A DNA stretch of 64,000 bases from Dehalococcoidia bacterium (GCA_012959765.1 DUCO01000018.1:48203-112202); one strand, 5' to 3'; numbered from the stretch's first letter, positions 35,469-44,584 are shown. Notes: a model not told the origin generated them from the sequence alone. Program-made: numbers and translations.

Positions 35469-36410
35469 TCAGCCCAATCCAGCCGGGACGTTCCCGATAT
35501 TCGAACCGTGTTTGGCCCGTGCTTTTGCCAGCAACTTCGAAACAGTGTCGGGCGGTGGTCCGTTGGCGCCGGGAGTAGTTTCGTTCTGGGCTCCAAGTGC
35601 GTGATAGTCGGTTCCGCCACACGGCACGAGATCGTAGCGGGTAGCGATATCGAGGTACTTACCACGTCGGTCGCTCGCATATTTCTCGGCGTACACTTCG
35701 ATGCCCGCCAGTCCCGCACCGACAAGCTGCGTTACGAGGTTTCCAAGCCTGCTCACCGTTCGAGGGTGGGCGATTGCGCCAATGCCACCTGCCGCATGAA
35801 TCATTTCGAGCGCTGCTACCGGATGCAGTTTTGGTCGAGGAATTCGCGCCACACCCTTCTCGCCGATATACCGATCGAACGCCTCGGCGACTGTTTCGAC
35901 GTGTCCGGCTTCGACCATGGCTCGTGCAATGTGTGGCCTGCCAAAAGAGCCGCTCGCCATTTCGACAATCCGTTCCCAGGAGACCGGACGTTTGAGCTCG
36001 GCTAGTCGGTTTACCATCGCACGGGCGGCTTCCACCCGCTCGACCCTGAACTGTTCCAGCTTCGATTGAAGGACAGGATTCTTGGGATCGATGAAATATC
36101 CAAGCAGGTGCAATTCCGATTCTCCGTCGGCGGTGCCGAGTTCGATTCCCGGTATAACGGTGAGTTGCGGGTGGGCCGCCGATGCTTCGATCGCCTCGGC
36201 AAGCCCGTTCGTCGAGTCGTGATCGGTTACAGCAACGACCCGCAGTGTAGTTTTTGCCACCTGATCGATAAGTTCGCGGGGAGTTAGCGTGCCGTCCGAC
36301 GCAGTTGTGTGCAGATGCAGGTCGATTTCGACCGGCCAATCAGGGCTAACCGCTGGCGAAGTGTGATCGTATCGACTGCCCTCGCCTTTCTGGTCTGGTG
36401 AGTCGCTCAA
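35469..36410 (-). CDS. PHP-domain phosphoesterase (RNase AM/TrpH-like)
   Basis: A 313-residue metal-dependent phosphoesterase. The PHP motifs are DLHLHTTASDG near residue 29, the second VTDHDS near 60, a conserved GIELGT near 88 and the AHPRTVS region near 196, together making the trinuclear metal site. Homologues hydrolyse 3',5'-bisphosphonucleotides and 5' ends of RNA. The start TTG overlaps the stop of ymdB (TTGA), indicating coupling. The RNA-related neighbours rny and ymdB support a role in nucleotide or RNA turnover. Confidence 0.88.
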   Translation of the reverse strand: MSDSPDQKGEGSRYDHTSPAVSPDWPVEIDLHLHTTASDGTLTPRELIDQVAKTTLRVVAVTDHDSTNGLAEAIEASAAHPQLTVIPGIELGTADGESELHLLGYFIDPKNPVLQSKLEQFRVERVEAARAMVNRLAELKRPVSWERIVEMASGSFGRPHIARAMVEAGHVETVAEAFDRYIGEKGVARIPRPKLHPVAALEMIHAAGGIGAIAHPRTVSRLGNLVTQLVGAGLAGIEVYAEKYASDRRGKYLDIATRYDLVPCGGTDYHALGAQNETTPGANGPPPDTVSKLLAKARAKHGSNIGNVPAGLG

Positions 36411-37186
36411 ACTTCGATCTGCCGATCGACCCGTTCAACAGATGCCGCCAGTCCTGTAGAGCTATCGACATCAATAAGCACCGAGTTGAAGTTGATCAAC
36501 CCGCTACGAACAGGCTGCATCCGCTGGCGACGGCCCGAAAGGAATCGGGCAAGCGATCCTTCAGGTTCGACGCCAAGTATGGAATCGACGGCGCCGACCA
36601 TCCCCAGGTCAGTCACGAACCCGGTGCCCCCTGGCAGTACCTTGCAATCGGAAGTTGGCACATGGGTGTGGGTGCCGACAACCGCAGCCACTCTGCCGTC
36701 GAGATGCCATGCGAGTGCGGCTTTTTCTGATGTAGCCTCGGCGTGAAAATCGACTACGATCGGCTTGCCCTGACCGAATCCACCGGCGAGCAGATCGTCG
36801 ACTATTGCGAAAGGCGAGTCGAACTCACCGACCCATACTCGACCGATCAGGTTGATCACAGCGACAGGGCCTGAATCGTCTGTAGCACCCCTGCCGGGTG
36901 TGCCGAGCGGGTAGTTCAGCGGGCGCAGTACTGGCAGGTACGGATCGTCAAGATGCTCGACGAATTCACGTTTGTCCCAGACATGGTTACCCGTGGTGAT
37001 CACGTCGGCTCCGGCTTCGACCATCTCGGTTGCGGTGTCGATAGTCAGCCCGATTCCCGCTGCGAGGTTTTCGCCCTGCAATGTCACGAAGTCGATATCG
37101 AGTTCGGATTTCAGATTTTTCAGCAGGCTGCCAACGGCTTTACGCCCGCCGCTGCCAACCACATCACCGATCATCAATATCCGCAT
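36407..37186 (-). CDS. ymdB: YmdB family metallophosphoesterase
   Basis: A 259-residue calcineurin-like phosphodiesterase of the TIGR00282/YmdB type, known in Bacillus to cleave 2',3'-cyclic nucleotides and to affect biofilm choice. Metal-site motifs include MIGDVVG at the N-terminus, VTLQGEN, TGNHVWD and the later VDFHAEATSEK and VGTHTHVPTSD. It lies directly downstream of rny on the same strand, as it does in Firmicutes, separated by a hairpin at 37311-37341. Its stop overlaps the start of the PHP gene. Confidence 0.93.
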   Translation of the reverse strand: MRILMIGDVVGSGGRKAVGSLLKNLKSELDIDFVTLQGENLAAGIGLTIDTATEMVEAGADVITTGNHVWDKREFVEHLDDPYLPVLRPLNYPLGTPGRGATDDSGPVAVINLIGRVWVGEFDSPFAIVDDLLAGGFGQGKPIVVDFHAEATSEKAALAWHLDGRVAAVVGTHTHVPTSDCKVLPGGTGFVTDLGMVGAVDSILGVEPEGSLARFLSGRRQRMQPVRSGLINFNSVLIDVDSSTGLAASVERVDRQIEV

Positions 37187-37310
37187 AAAAGCCTTTCGCG
37201 TTCCCGTTAGAGTTTACGGCGCAATCTAAAGGTCACCCTCACCGCACGTTCAACAATGCGGGAAGTTGTTTGGGAATTCAAGCGGCCGGTCGGTAATGAT
37301 GGATTAACTA

Positions 37311-37341
37311 AGAAGCCCGACGAGCAAATCGTCGGGCTTCT
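37311..37341 (-). terminator. Perfect 13-bp hairpin between rny and ymdB
   Basis: AGAAGCCCGACGA pairs with TCGTCGGGCTTCT around a 5-nt loop. On the minus strand it follows the rny stop by about 38 nt. The trailing T-run is weak in both directions, so it may be a leaky terminator or an RNA 3'-end stabiliser inside the rny-ymdB transcript. Confidence 0.7.
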
Positions 37342-37378
37342 AATATTTCGAATAAGAGCAGAACCGTTCTACTTAGTG

Positions 37379-38908
37379 CTACTGAGCAACCTCAATCGAC
37401 CTTGACTCCCTGATAACCACCACCCGGATTTGTCCGGGGTAGGCGAGAGTCTCCTCGATTCTGGCCACAATATCTCGTGCGAGTGCAGCAGCAGTCACAT
37501 CGTTCACGTTTTCTGGATCGACCAGAACCCGCACTTCGCGACCTGCCTGAATGGCGTACACACGCTCAACACCCTCGAACCCTCGTGCCACTTCTTCAAG
37601 TGCTTCGAGCCGCTGGATGTAGTTTTCTATCGTGTCGTGTCTCGCACCGGGTCGAGCCGCACTGATAGCGTCGGCAGCAGCAACAAGGAACGATTCGACC
37701 GTTGTCATTTCACGATCGTGATGTTCTCGAATTCCCGCAACAACGCGTTCGTTCTGGCCGTAACGCTTTGCAACGTCGGCACCAATCTCGGCGTGGAGTC
37801 CGCCGACCTCGTGCGTTAGCGCTTTACCGATATCGTGCAAGAATCCGGCTGTCTTAGCGATCTGAGGATCAGCCCCGATCTGTGCAGCGAGAATACCGGC
37901 CACTAGCCCGACTTCAACCGAGTGTTGAAGAACATTTTCGCCGTAGCTGTAGCGGAACTTCAGGCGACCTATCAGTTTCACCAGTTCGGGATGCAGACCT
38001 TTTACGTCGGCATCGAACATGGCTTTCTGACCCGCTTTGCGAACGGTTTCGTCGACTTCAGTGCGTGCTTTTTCGACCGATTCTTCGATGCGAGCCGGGT
38101 GAATCCGACCATCTTGAATCAGTCGATCGAGTGCAATTCGTGCAACTTCTCGGCGAATCGGGTCGAAGCAGGAAATCGTGATCGCCTCGGGTACATCGTC
38201 GATTATCAGATCGACACCCGTAGCTGCTTCGATAGCCCTGATATTTCGACCTTCTCGACCGATCACCCTTCCCTTCATCTCGTCGTTTGGCAACGGAATG
38301 GTGGTAACTGTCGCTTCTGATACGACTTCAGCCGCAAGCCGCTGCATACTCTCAGCGAGAATTACGCGAGCTTTGTCGTCTGCCTCGTCCTGTGCCTCTA
38401 GTTCAGCATCCCTGTAACGGCGTGCTAACTCGAACTGGATATCTTCTTCAGCCTGATCAAGCAGTTGTTGTTTGGCATCTGCCATTGAAAGACCCGAAAT
38501 AGTTTCGAGTCGTTCACCAGCCTGCTCTCTCAACTCTTCGATAGCCGACTTGTCATCGGCCAGTTCGGATCGTTGATCCTTGAGTTCAGATTCCTGTTCA
38601 TTTAGCGAATCCGACTTGCTTTCAAGCGTCTCTTCTCTAGCTTCGAGACGACTCTGCTGGCGTTGTATTTCTAACTTCTGCTCGTTGAGCTTGCCTTCCG
38701 CATCGCTGCGTACTTGAAGCGCCTGCTCTTTTGCCTCGAGAAGAATCTCCTTGCTGCGAGCGTTGGACCTGCGCATTTGCTGCGCCGATGCTTCTTCTAC
38801 TGCTCGCTGTGATTTTGCCGTAAAGGTGTTGTGGAGTTGGAAGCCCAATACGCTTCCAACCACACTTGCAACTAGGGCTACAAGGACGGCTATTAGGATG
38901 GTGTCCAT
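37379..38908 (-). CDS. rny: Ribonuclease Y
   Basis: A 509-residue endoribonuclease initiating mRNA decay. The order of parts is complete: an N-terminal membrane anchor (residues 3-22), a long coiled coil (about 35-180), a KH RNA-binding domain with GREGRNIRAIE at 217-227, and an HD domain with His358-Asp359 in FLHDIGKA and later EHHDRE. The ATG at 38908 is preceded by a strong AGGAGG. It heads the minus-strand group with ymdB, the PHP gene and plsY. Confidence 0.96.
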   Translation of the reverse strand: MDTILIAVLVALVASVVGSVLGFQLHNTFTAKSQRAVEEASAQQMRRSNARSKEILLEAKEQALQVRSDAEGKLNEQKLEIQRQQSRLEAREETLESKSDSLNEQESELKDQRSELADDKSAIEELREQAGERLETISGLSMADAKQQLLDQAEEDIQFELARRYRDAELEAQDEADDKARVILAESMQRLAAEVVSEATVTTIPLPNDEMKGRVIGREGRNIRAIEAATGVDLIIDDVPEAITISCFDPIRREVARIALDRLIQDGRIHPARIEESVEKARTEVDETVRKAGQKAMFDADVKGLHPELVKLIGRLKFRYSYGENVLQHSVEVGLVAGILAAQIGADPQIAKTAGFLHDIGKALTHEVGGLHAEIGADVAKRYGQNERVVAGIREHHDREMTTVESFLVAAADAISAARPGARHDTIENYIQRLEALEEVARGFEGVERVYAIQAGREVRVLVDPENVNDVTAAALARDIVARIEETLAYPGQIRVVVIRESRSIEVAQ

Positions 38909-39075
38909 CCGTGTCCTCCTGAGCCATTGGTTATTCTTTTTTTATTTCAATGTTTCTTGTGCGTAAAACAAGGCTAAACGCCCGCGCGCGCACAACTGCA
39001 TAGTAAGTTCGTATGCGCATTCACGCAAGGAAACAAACTAGTAATTGAGTTCAGCCACCAAAGTTCTGAGGCAAT

Positions 39076-39116
39076 AAAAAACGCCGCAGCCTCAAGGTAG
39101 TGGCTACGGCGTTTTT
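39076..39116 (-). terminator. Intrinsic terminator after rplY (possibly bidirectional)
   Basis: A 10-bp outer stem AAAAACGCCG / CGGCGTTTTT with a further 4-bp AGCC/GGCT pairing inside. The A-run on one side and T-run on the other make it able to act on both strands; on the minus strand it lies about 50 nt after the rplY stop. Confidence 0.85.
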
Positions 39117-39168
39117 GTGTGAGTTCTTTCGAAAATTCTCGAAATCAGAGAACCTAGGAAAGAGAAGG

Positions 39169-39861
39169 TTACTCCTCTTCGGCAACTCCATCTTCGGTGT
39201 CGCCTTCGACACCCTCTTCGGTGTCGCCTTCGACACCCTCTTCGCCTTCGATACCCTTTTCGTCTACTTCGACAGGCATGAGGTCTTCCTCAGCTGTGAC
39301 ACGAGGCGGCTGGATCCAACAAATACGATCATCTTCTGGGCCAGCCAGAGTAACGCCGGCCGGAAGCTTCACTTCGCCTGCGAGAATCGCAGAGTCGATC
39401 TCCATCATTCCTGAACAATCGATAATGATTTCGTTCGGCACATCGAACGGCTTGGCTCGAACCATAATTTCGAACGCACCCTGAGTTACAACACCCGCAC
39501 CACCGGCTGTACCAGGAGCTTCTTCCTGACCAGTCAATGACACTGGTACAGGGGTTTCAACTTCCTGTTGAACGTCGACACGCTGGAAATCAACGTGCTG
39601 AACGACCCCGCTTACTGCGTGCCGTGCGATTTCACGAATGATCGTGACGGTTTCTATTCCGCCCGAAACCTTCAATGTAACCGGAGTAGTTCGACCCGCT
39701 GCTCGAAGTACGCTGCGAAGTTCAGACTCGTCGGCCTGAAGCGATTCGGAATCAAGATTAAGGCCGTACATGTGAATGGGAGTAATTCCCTGTCGCCTGA
39801 GTGCCCGATTTTTCTTGCCAAGGGCTGTGCGAGGGTCGGCGTTTAGCGAAACTGAATCCAT
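39169..39861 (-). CDS. rplY: 50S ribosomal protein L25 (general stress protein Ctc type)
   Basis: A 230-residue two-domain L25/CTC protein binding 5S rRNA. The N-terminal domain starts DSVSLNADPRTALGKKN and holds RALRRQGITPIHMYG (in part) and HVDFQRVD. The second beta domain (about 105-190) includes VTQGAFEIMVRA. The ATG at 39861 has GGAGAAG upstream and gives the usual N-terminus; a start further upstream would add 13 residues. The final 35 residues are very acidic and include tandem copies of EGVEGDTE, encoded by a 21-bp-scale repeat at about 39195-39250. It is monocistronic, ended by the terminator at 39076-39116. Confidence 0.93.
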   Translation of the reverse strand: MDSVSLNADPRTALGKKNRALRRQGITPIHMYGLNLDSESLQADESELRSVLRAAGRTTPVTLKVSGGIETVTIIREIARHAVSGVVQHVDFQRVDVQQEVETPVPVSLTGQEEAPGTAGGAGVVTQGAFEIMVRAKPFDVPNEIIIDCSGMMEIDSAILAGEVKLPAGVTLAGPEDDRICWIQPPRVTAEEDLMPVEVDEKGIEGEEGVEGDTEEGVEGDTEDGVAEEE

Positions 39862-40210
39862 TACGATCTTCTCCGAATGAATGTACGGGTTGGGGACCAA
39901 AAACGGGTCTTACCAAGAGCAAAAGTAAACAAATAATGTGCGCCATGAAATCAGATTTCCATCGTGCACAGCCACTAATCGTACCACCAAGTAGGCGATT
40001 CGGAATCGAAAACCGGGCGTATTCACGCATTCGAGGATTGGCCCGATTAGATGTTGACCCCTCAGGTCAGGAATCAGCGCCGGTGCTATCATTAGAAGGC
40101 TGATAAGTGCAATTTGAACTGAACTTGTTTCGAATACGAGTTGCATCGATGATCGAGGCTGTTGGCTCTAACAATAGTTGCTGATTTAGTCGATTCTTGG
40201 AGATTTCACT
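39862..40210. other. Divergent intergenic region between rplY and the Rrf2 regulator gene
   Basis: About 350 bp without a credible gene. It must contain promoters in both directions. The rplY ribosome binding site (GGAGAAG on the minus strand) is visible; I cannot pick promoter boxes with confidence. Confidence 0.55.
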
Positions 40211-40705
40211 ATGCTGGTGCCGATGAAGGTGGACTACGGGGTTAGAACCCTGGTTTATCTCGCGCTCCAGGCTGATGCTTCTCTGGAAAAATCATCTGAT
40301 AGCGGTTCAGAGGAACTAGACGGTCCGGAATTCACTTCCACGTCCGATATCGCTCGTGCCCAGCACATTCCTGAACCTTACCTGCTGAGAATCTGCTCGG
40401 AATTGCAAAAATCCGGGCTAATAGAGTCCCGGCGAGGTCCTCAGGGCGGTCACAAACTGGCGAAATCCAGCGACACCATCTCGGTGAGTGACGTTGTGAA
40501 TTCGGTCGACTACTCCCTAGCACCAATCGACTGCGTCGAAGAGCCGGATGGCTGTAGGCTCTCTGGGGCTTGTTCGCAGCGCGAGCTCTGGAGTGACGTC
40601 GAAACCATGCTGCTAGAGCACTTGGGCAAAGTGAAGATCAGCGATCTGATGAGCCAGCAAATGGCGATGACAGCATTGGCATCGCCGGTAAAAGTGAATT
40701 TTTAG
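40211..40705 (+). CDS. Rrf2-family transcriptional regulator
   Basis: A 164-residue winged-helix regulator. The DNA-binding part reads VDYGVRTLVYLAL, then STSDIARAQHIPEPYLLRIC and SGLIESRRGPQGGHKLAK, typical of Rrf2/IscR/CymR. Three cysteines (108, 115, 121 in DCVEEPDGCRLSGAC) match the Fe-S-binding trio of the family. An insert of about 18 acidic and serine residues (ADASLEKSSDSGSEELDG) separates helices 1 and 2, which is unusual. Translation may start at the ATG at 40211 or at 40223 (MKVDYG). It is followed by ThiF/MoeB and cysteine synthase genes, so control of cysteine or Fe-S supply is likely. Confidence 0.88.
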   Translation: MLVPMKVDYGVRTLVYLALQADASLEKSSDSGSEELDGPEFTSTSDIARAQHIPEPYLLRICSELQKSGLIESRRGPQGGHKLAKSSDTISVSDVVNSVDYSLAPIDCVEEPDGCRLSGACSQRELWSDVETMLLEHLGKVKISDLMSQQMAMTALASPVKVNF

Positions 40706-40943
40706 GGCCAATTTCGGCAATCAAATCTGAAAACTAGCTGCATCGGGTTCGCTAGAACTGAATCTAACTGCACAATTAGCTGCTTCAATCCGTGGTTCAA
40801 CACGTCTTACCTGTATCGATATGGCGATTTACGTCGAACTGCGGAGTAGAATTCAGAGGCAGTACCTTGATTGAAATAGGAACGGACGCCACAAAGCGTT
40901 CGCATTAATCAGGCCGAGAACAGACAGAGGAAATATTAGGGAC

Positions 40944-41801
40944 ATGGCACAGACCAACGGCTTTACGCCACTTACGCCCGGAGAGGTGCAGCGCTACAGC
41001 CGCCACCTGATCATGGACGGCGTTGGCAGCGTAGGCCAGCGAAAACTGATCGATTCGAAGGTGCTGATCATCGGTGCTGGTGGGCTAGGTTCACCCGTAG
41101 CGCTCTATCTCGCGCTCGCCGGAATCGGAACACTCGGCATTGTCGATTTCGACACTGTCGACGTTTCTAACCTTCAACGCCAGATCCTGCACACCGATGC
41201 AGACGTTGGGCGCCCGAAGGTTATTTCTGCCAAAGAGACGATCAATGCTCACAACCCGGAAACAAACGTCATCCTCCACGAGGAGCCGATTACATCCGAC
41301 AACGCGATGGACATCATTCCCAACTACGACATCATCGTAAACGGGGCCGATAACTTCGCCACTCGATATCTTGTAAACGATGCATCGTTCCTTGCTGGCA
41401 AGCCACTCGTAGATGGCGCCATTCTGGTGTTCGATGGTCAGGCGACCACGTATCAGCCGGGTCACGGTTGCTACCGTTGCATGTTCCCCGAACCTCCTCC
41501 TCCTGGTGAAGTTCCGAACTGTTCAGAAGCGGGTGTTATTGGCGCGCTTCCGGGCCTTGTCGGTTCGATTCAGGCGTTGGAAGTCATCAAGCTGGCAATG
41601 GGTGTTGGTGAAACTCTCACCAGCCGTATGCTGCTGATCGACGCTCTAACGATGGATTTCCGTGAAATCAAAATTCGCCAAAACCCGGATTGCAAACTTT
41701 GCGGAACCAACCCGGAAGTCACAGAACTTATCGATTACGAAATTTTCTGCGGTATCCTGCCACCAGCACCTATCGAAGAGCAGATGGTGTCGGCCGATTA
41801 A
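40944..41801 (+). CDS. ThiF/MoeB/HesA-family sulfur-carrier adenylyltransferase
   Basis: A 285-residue E1-like enzyme that adenylates the C-terminus of a small ubiquitin-like sulfur carrier. The ATP motif GAGGLGS is at residues 44-50, and the SNLQRQILH region at 75-83 has the conserved Arg. Zinc cysteines are Cys176/Cys179 (CYRC) and Cys258/Cys261 (CKLC). Cys193 in PNCSEAGV is in the crossover loop. No carrier (ThiS/MoaD/CysO) or JAB protease gene is visible in the window. Its position between Rrf2 and cysteine synthase suggests a carrier-dependent cysteine pathway, as in CysO-CysM systems; this is inference. Confidence 0.91.
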   Translation: MAQTNGFTPLTPGEVQRYSRHLIMDGVGSVGQRKLIDSKVLIIGAGGLGSPVALYLALAGIGTLGIVDFDTVDVSNLQRQILHTDADVGRPKVISAKETINAHNPETNVILHEEPITSDNAMDIIPNYDIIVNGADNFATRYLVNDASFLAGKPLVDGAILVFDGQATTYQPGHGCYRCMFPEPPPPGEVPNCSEAGVIGALPGLVGSIQALEVIKLAMGVGETLTSRMLLIDALTMDFREIKIRQNPDCKLCGTNPEVTELIDYEIFCGILPPAPIEEQMVSAD

Positions 41802-41911
41802 TCGGCCGGCGTCATGCCGCTCGGCGGTTCGCTAACCACCCCATCGCAATCCGGCCCAATCGTAATCTGGTCACAACCCTAAGAGATTAGAAAACTCACG
41901 AAAGAAATTTC

Positions 41912-42889
41912 TTGACCTCAACTTTTGTCGCGCCATCAATGGCGATAAAAAAGGACGCACTTCAAGCCATCGGCAACACGCCACTGGTCGACGTGACTAT
42001 CCTCAGCCCAGATCCAAAGATAAAGATCTACGGCAAACTGGAATCGGTGAACCCAACCGGTTCAGTGAAAGACCGCGCGGCACGATCGTTAATTCTTACT
42101 GCCGAAAAAGAAGGACTGATAAAGCCCGGAGACACGATTCTCGAACCGACATCGGGCAACACCGGACTCGGACTGGCGATGATCGGGAGGATCAGGGGCT
42201 ACAACGTGAAAGTGGTTATGCCCGCAAGCGTACCGCCCGAACGAGTTAACCTGCTGCAAGCCTTTGGCGCAGAAGTGATTCTGTCGCACAAAGACAAGGG
42301 CACAAACGAATCGATTCTCATGGCGAAAGATATCGCCGCAGATAACCCTTCGTACTACATGCCGTACCAGTACGGCAATCTGGCCAACCCGCTCGCTCAC
42401 TACACGACCACGGGACCAGAGATCGCTCGTGATCTCCCGGATGTCGACGCGTTTGTAGCGGGTCTTGGAACCGGCGGAACGCTTATGGGAGTAGGCAAGG
42501 CACTTCGAGAGCACAACCCCAACATCCAGATCATTGCTACAGCTCCTCACCCCGACGATAAGGTGCAGGGCCTACGTTCGATTGAACACGGATTCATCCC
42601 GCCGATCCTCGATCTCGACAAGCTCGATAGTCGAATACTGGTCGATGGCGAAGAGGCGTTCTACTGGACCCGACGACTGCTTACCGATGCTGGCGTTTTC
42701 GTTGGTGTCTCTTCAGGAGCAACGTTTGCCACGGCTCGCAAAATCGCCCAGAAATGGTCGAAAGAGGGACGTGAAGGCAAGATCGTCGCAATGTTTGCCG
42801 ATGGCGGCTGGAAATACCTTTCGACCGGCATATACGGCGAAGACTTCAAGTTCGAACAGTCGGAAATCGAAGGCAAAACATGGTGGTAG
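41912..42889 (+). CDS. Cysteine synthase (O-acetyl/phosphoserine sulfhydrylase)
   Basis: A PLP enzyme of 325 residues, fold type II. Lys53 in NPTGSVKDRAA is the PLP lysine. The phosphate and substrate loop EPTSGNTGLG is near residue 82, and GTGGTLMG binds the PLP phosphate. SSGATFATA is the C-terminal PLP-N contact. The start may be the TTG at 41912 or the ATG at 41939 (MAIKKDALQ); the family usually begins close to the second. Placed after the ThiF/MoeB gene, it could take sulfur either from sulfide or from a thiocarboxylated carrier protein (CysM-like). A terminator follows at 42931. Confidence 0.92.
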   Translation: MTSTFVAPSMAIKKDALQAIGNTPLVDVTILSPDPKIKIYGKLESVNPTGSVKDRAARSLILTAEKEGLIKPGDTILEPTSGNTGLGLAMIGRIRGYNVKVVMPASVPPERVNLLQAFGAEVILSHKDKGTNESILMAKDIAADNPSYYMPYQYGNLANPLAHYTTTGPEIARDLPDVDAFVAGLGTGGTLMGVGKALREHNPNIQIIATAPHPDDKVQGLRSIEHGFIPPILDLDKLDSRILVDGEEAFYWTRRLLTDAGVFVGVSSGATFATARKIAQKWSKEGREGKIVAMFADGGWKYLSTGIYGEDFKFEQSEIEGKTWW

Positions 42890-42930
42890 GCGACTAGCCC
42901 CCAGATAACCAAATTTAAAGTTAGTATCAC

Positions 42931-42965
42931 GACCCGCAGTCCCGTTCGGACTACGGGTCTTTTCA
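42931..42965 (+). terminator. Intrinsic terminator after the cysteine synthase gene
   Basis: Stem GACCCG/CGGGTC and AGTCC/GGACT separated by a single mismatch, loop CGTTC, then TTTT. It begins about 40 nt after the stop. Confidence 0.85.
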
Positions 42966-43024
42966 TTTTGGAGCCAGTGGCTCTTTTTCTGTGCCAGTAG
43001 CACGTTTTCTTGGAGTCGTAGACT

Positions 43025-44455
43025 TTGTCAGATAGTTCCTCAGGTTCCGAGTTGATATTCAAGACCGCCCGTGAGCAGGCGAAGCTGATCGCCACCGGCG
43101 AGATAACGTCGGAAGAATTGGTAAACGCACATCTGGCGCAGATCGAACGGGTAAACCCAACGGTCAACGCGATGGTCACGATGGTTGCTGATGATGCGTT
43201 GGATCGGGCGTGCGAGGCCGACATGGCTCGGATGAATGGCGAAGAAATGGGCCCCCTCTACGGGCTACCCATTGCCATAAAGGATCTCCAGAACACCAAG
43301 GGCATTCTCACCACACAGGGCTCGCCGATCTACGAAGATCACATCCCAACCAGCGATGCGCTGATCGTCGAGCGGGTCAAGCAAGCCGGGGCGATCGTAC
43401 TCGGCAAGTCGAATACTCCTGAATTCGGTGCAGGGTCACAAACGTTCAACCCCGTGTTCGGCTCGACAAAGAACCCATACGACGTCAGCAAGACCTGCGG
43501 CGGTAGCTCGGGTGGTGCTGGAGTGGCGCTTGCGACCGGCATGACCACGATTGCCACTGGCTCTGATCTTGGCGGTTCACTGAGAAACCCTGCGGCATGG
43601 TCGAACGTCGTTGGCATTCGACCCAGTCCCGGGCGTGTGCCAGCAATAAATGGCGATCTGGGCTGGTCAACGCTTTCTACAGATGGCCCGATGGGGCGAA
43701 CGGTCGACGATGTAGCACTTCAACTCAGCGTTATGGCAGGGCACGATGCCAGATCACCGCTGTCGATACGGGATTCTGGCGCAGGCTTTGCCGGGTCGCT
43801 GGAACGTGACTTAAAAGGCGTAAGAATCGCCTGGAGCAAAGACCTTGGCGGTCGGCCAATCGACGCCGAGAACAGCCGAGTAACCGAAGCCCAAAAGCAC
43901 GTGTTCGAAAATTTGGGTTGCATCGTGGAAGACTATGAACCCGACCTTTCGACCACCGACGAGATATTCCAGGCGCTACGTGCCTACAGCTTTGGCATCA
44001 AGCACGAGACTCACCTGCGTGATCACCGCGACAAGATGAAAGAAACCGTCATCTGGAATGCTGAACAGGGCTTGAAGATGTCGGCTATCGACGTGGCTCA
44101 CGCCGAGCGGCTGCGCACCCGACTCTGGGAGCAGCTCATGACGTTCTTCGACAAGTACGAATTTCTGGCTCTGCCCGTTACATCGGTGCCGCCGTTCTCG
44201 ATCGATCTCGAGTACCCGACCGATATCAACGGCATCGAGCCAGAAACCTATCTCGACTGGATGTGGCCGTGCTACACGATCTCAGTAACAGGATTACCAG
44301 CAATGTCGGTACCAGCAGGCTTCACAAAAGACGGCCTGCCAGTCGGTTTGCAGCTGGTCGGGCGACCTCGTGACGAAATGGGCCTGCTGCAACTGGCAAG
44401 CGCATTCGAAGGCGAAACAAACTACTGGAAACAACGACCACCAGTGGTGGGTTGA
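43025..44455 (+). CDS. Amidase signature family amidase
   Basis: A 476-residue hydrolase of carboxamides. The Ser-cisSer-Lys triad is Lys86 (IAIKDLQ), cis-Ser161 (GGSSGG) and nucleophile Ser185 (GSDLGGSLRNPA). The C-terminal part ends with VTGLPAMSVPAGF and GLPVGLQLVG, as in aryl or acyl amidases. It is not in gatCAB context (no gatB/gatC), and its length and GxDYGG-less pattern fit a stand-alone amidase. The start is a TTG at 43025. It precedes the SDR and hydroxypyruvate-isomerase-like genes, so it may release an acid from an amide for that pathway. Confidence 0.9.
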   Translation: MSDSSSGSELIFKTAREQAKLIATGEITSEELVNAHLAQIERVNPTVNAMVTMVADDALDRACEADMARMNGEEMGPLYGLPIAIKDLQNTKGILTTQGSPIYEDHIPTSDALIVERVKQAGAIVLGKSNTPEFGAGSQTFNPVFGSTKNPYDVSKTCGGSSGGAGVALATGMTTIATGSDLGGSLRNPAAWSNVVGIRPSPGRVPAINGDLGWSTLSTDGPMGRTVDDVALQLSVMAGHDARSPLSIRDSGAGFAGSLERDLKGVRIAWSKDLGGRPIDAENSRVTEAQKHVFENLGCIVEDYEPDLSTTDEIFQALRAYSFGIKHETHLRDHRDKMKETVIWNAEQGLKMSAIDVAHAERLRTRLWEQLMTFFDKYEFLALPVTSVPPFSIDLEYPTDINGIEPETYLDWMWPCYTISVTGLPAMSVPAGFTKDGLPVGLQLVGRPRDEMGLLQLASAFEGETNYWKQRPPVVG

Positions 44456-44469
44456 AGTCTTTGTGGATG

Positions 44470-44510
44470 ACCCCCTCTCCCAGCGGGAGAGGGTTGGGGT
44501 GAGGGAGAAG
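44470..44510. repeat. Dispersed palindromic repeat, family B
   Basis: ACCCCCTCTCCCAGCGGGAG followed by AGGGTTGGGGTGAGGGAG. This is the widespread bacterial intergenic palindrome type; it starts 15 bp after the amidase stop and may act as its terminator. Confidence 0.75.
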
Positions 44511-44550
44511 CAGTCGAGTTGGAGTAAATTGATCGCCAGCAACACCTAAT

Positions 44551-44584
44551 TTCCCTCGACTCCGATGACTCCGCTCGGGAAATG
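44551..44584. repeat. Dispersed short repeat, family D
   Basis: CTCGACTCCGATGACTCCGC core flanked by TTCCC and GGGAA, which can pair. It is a copy of the element at 19435-19470. Confidence 0.7.
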
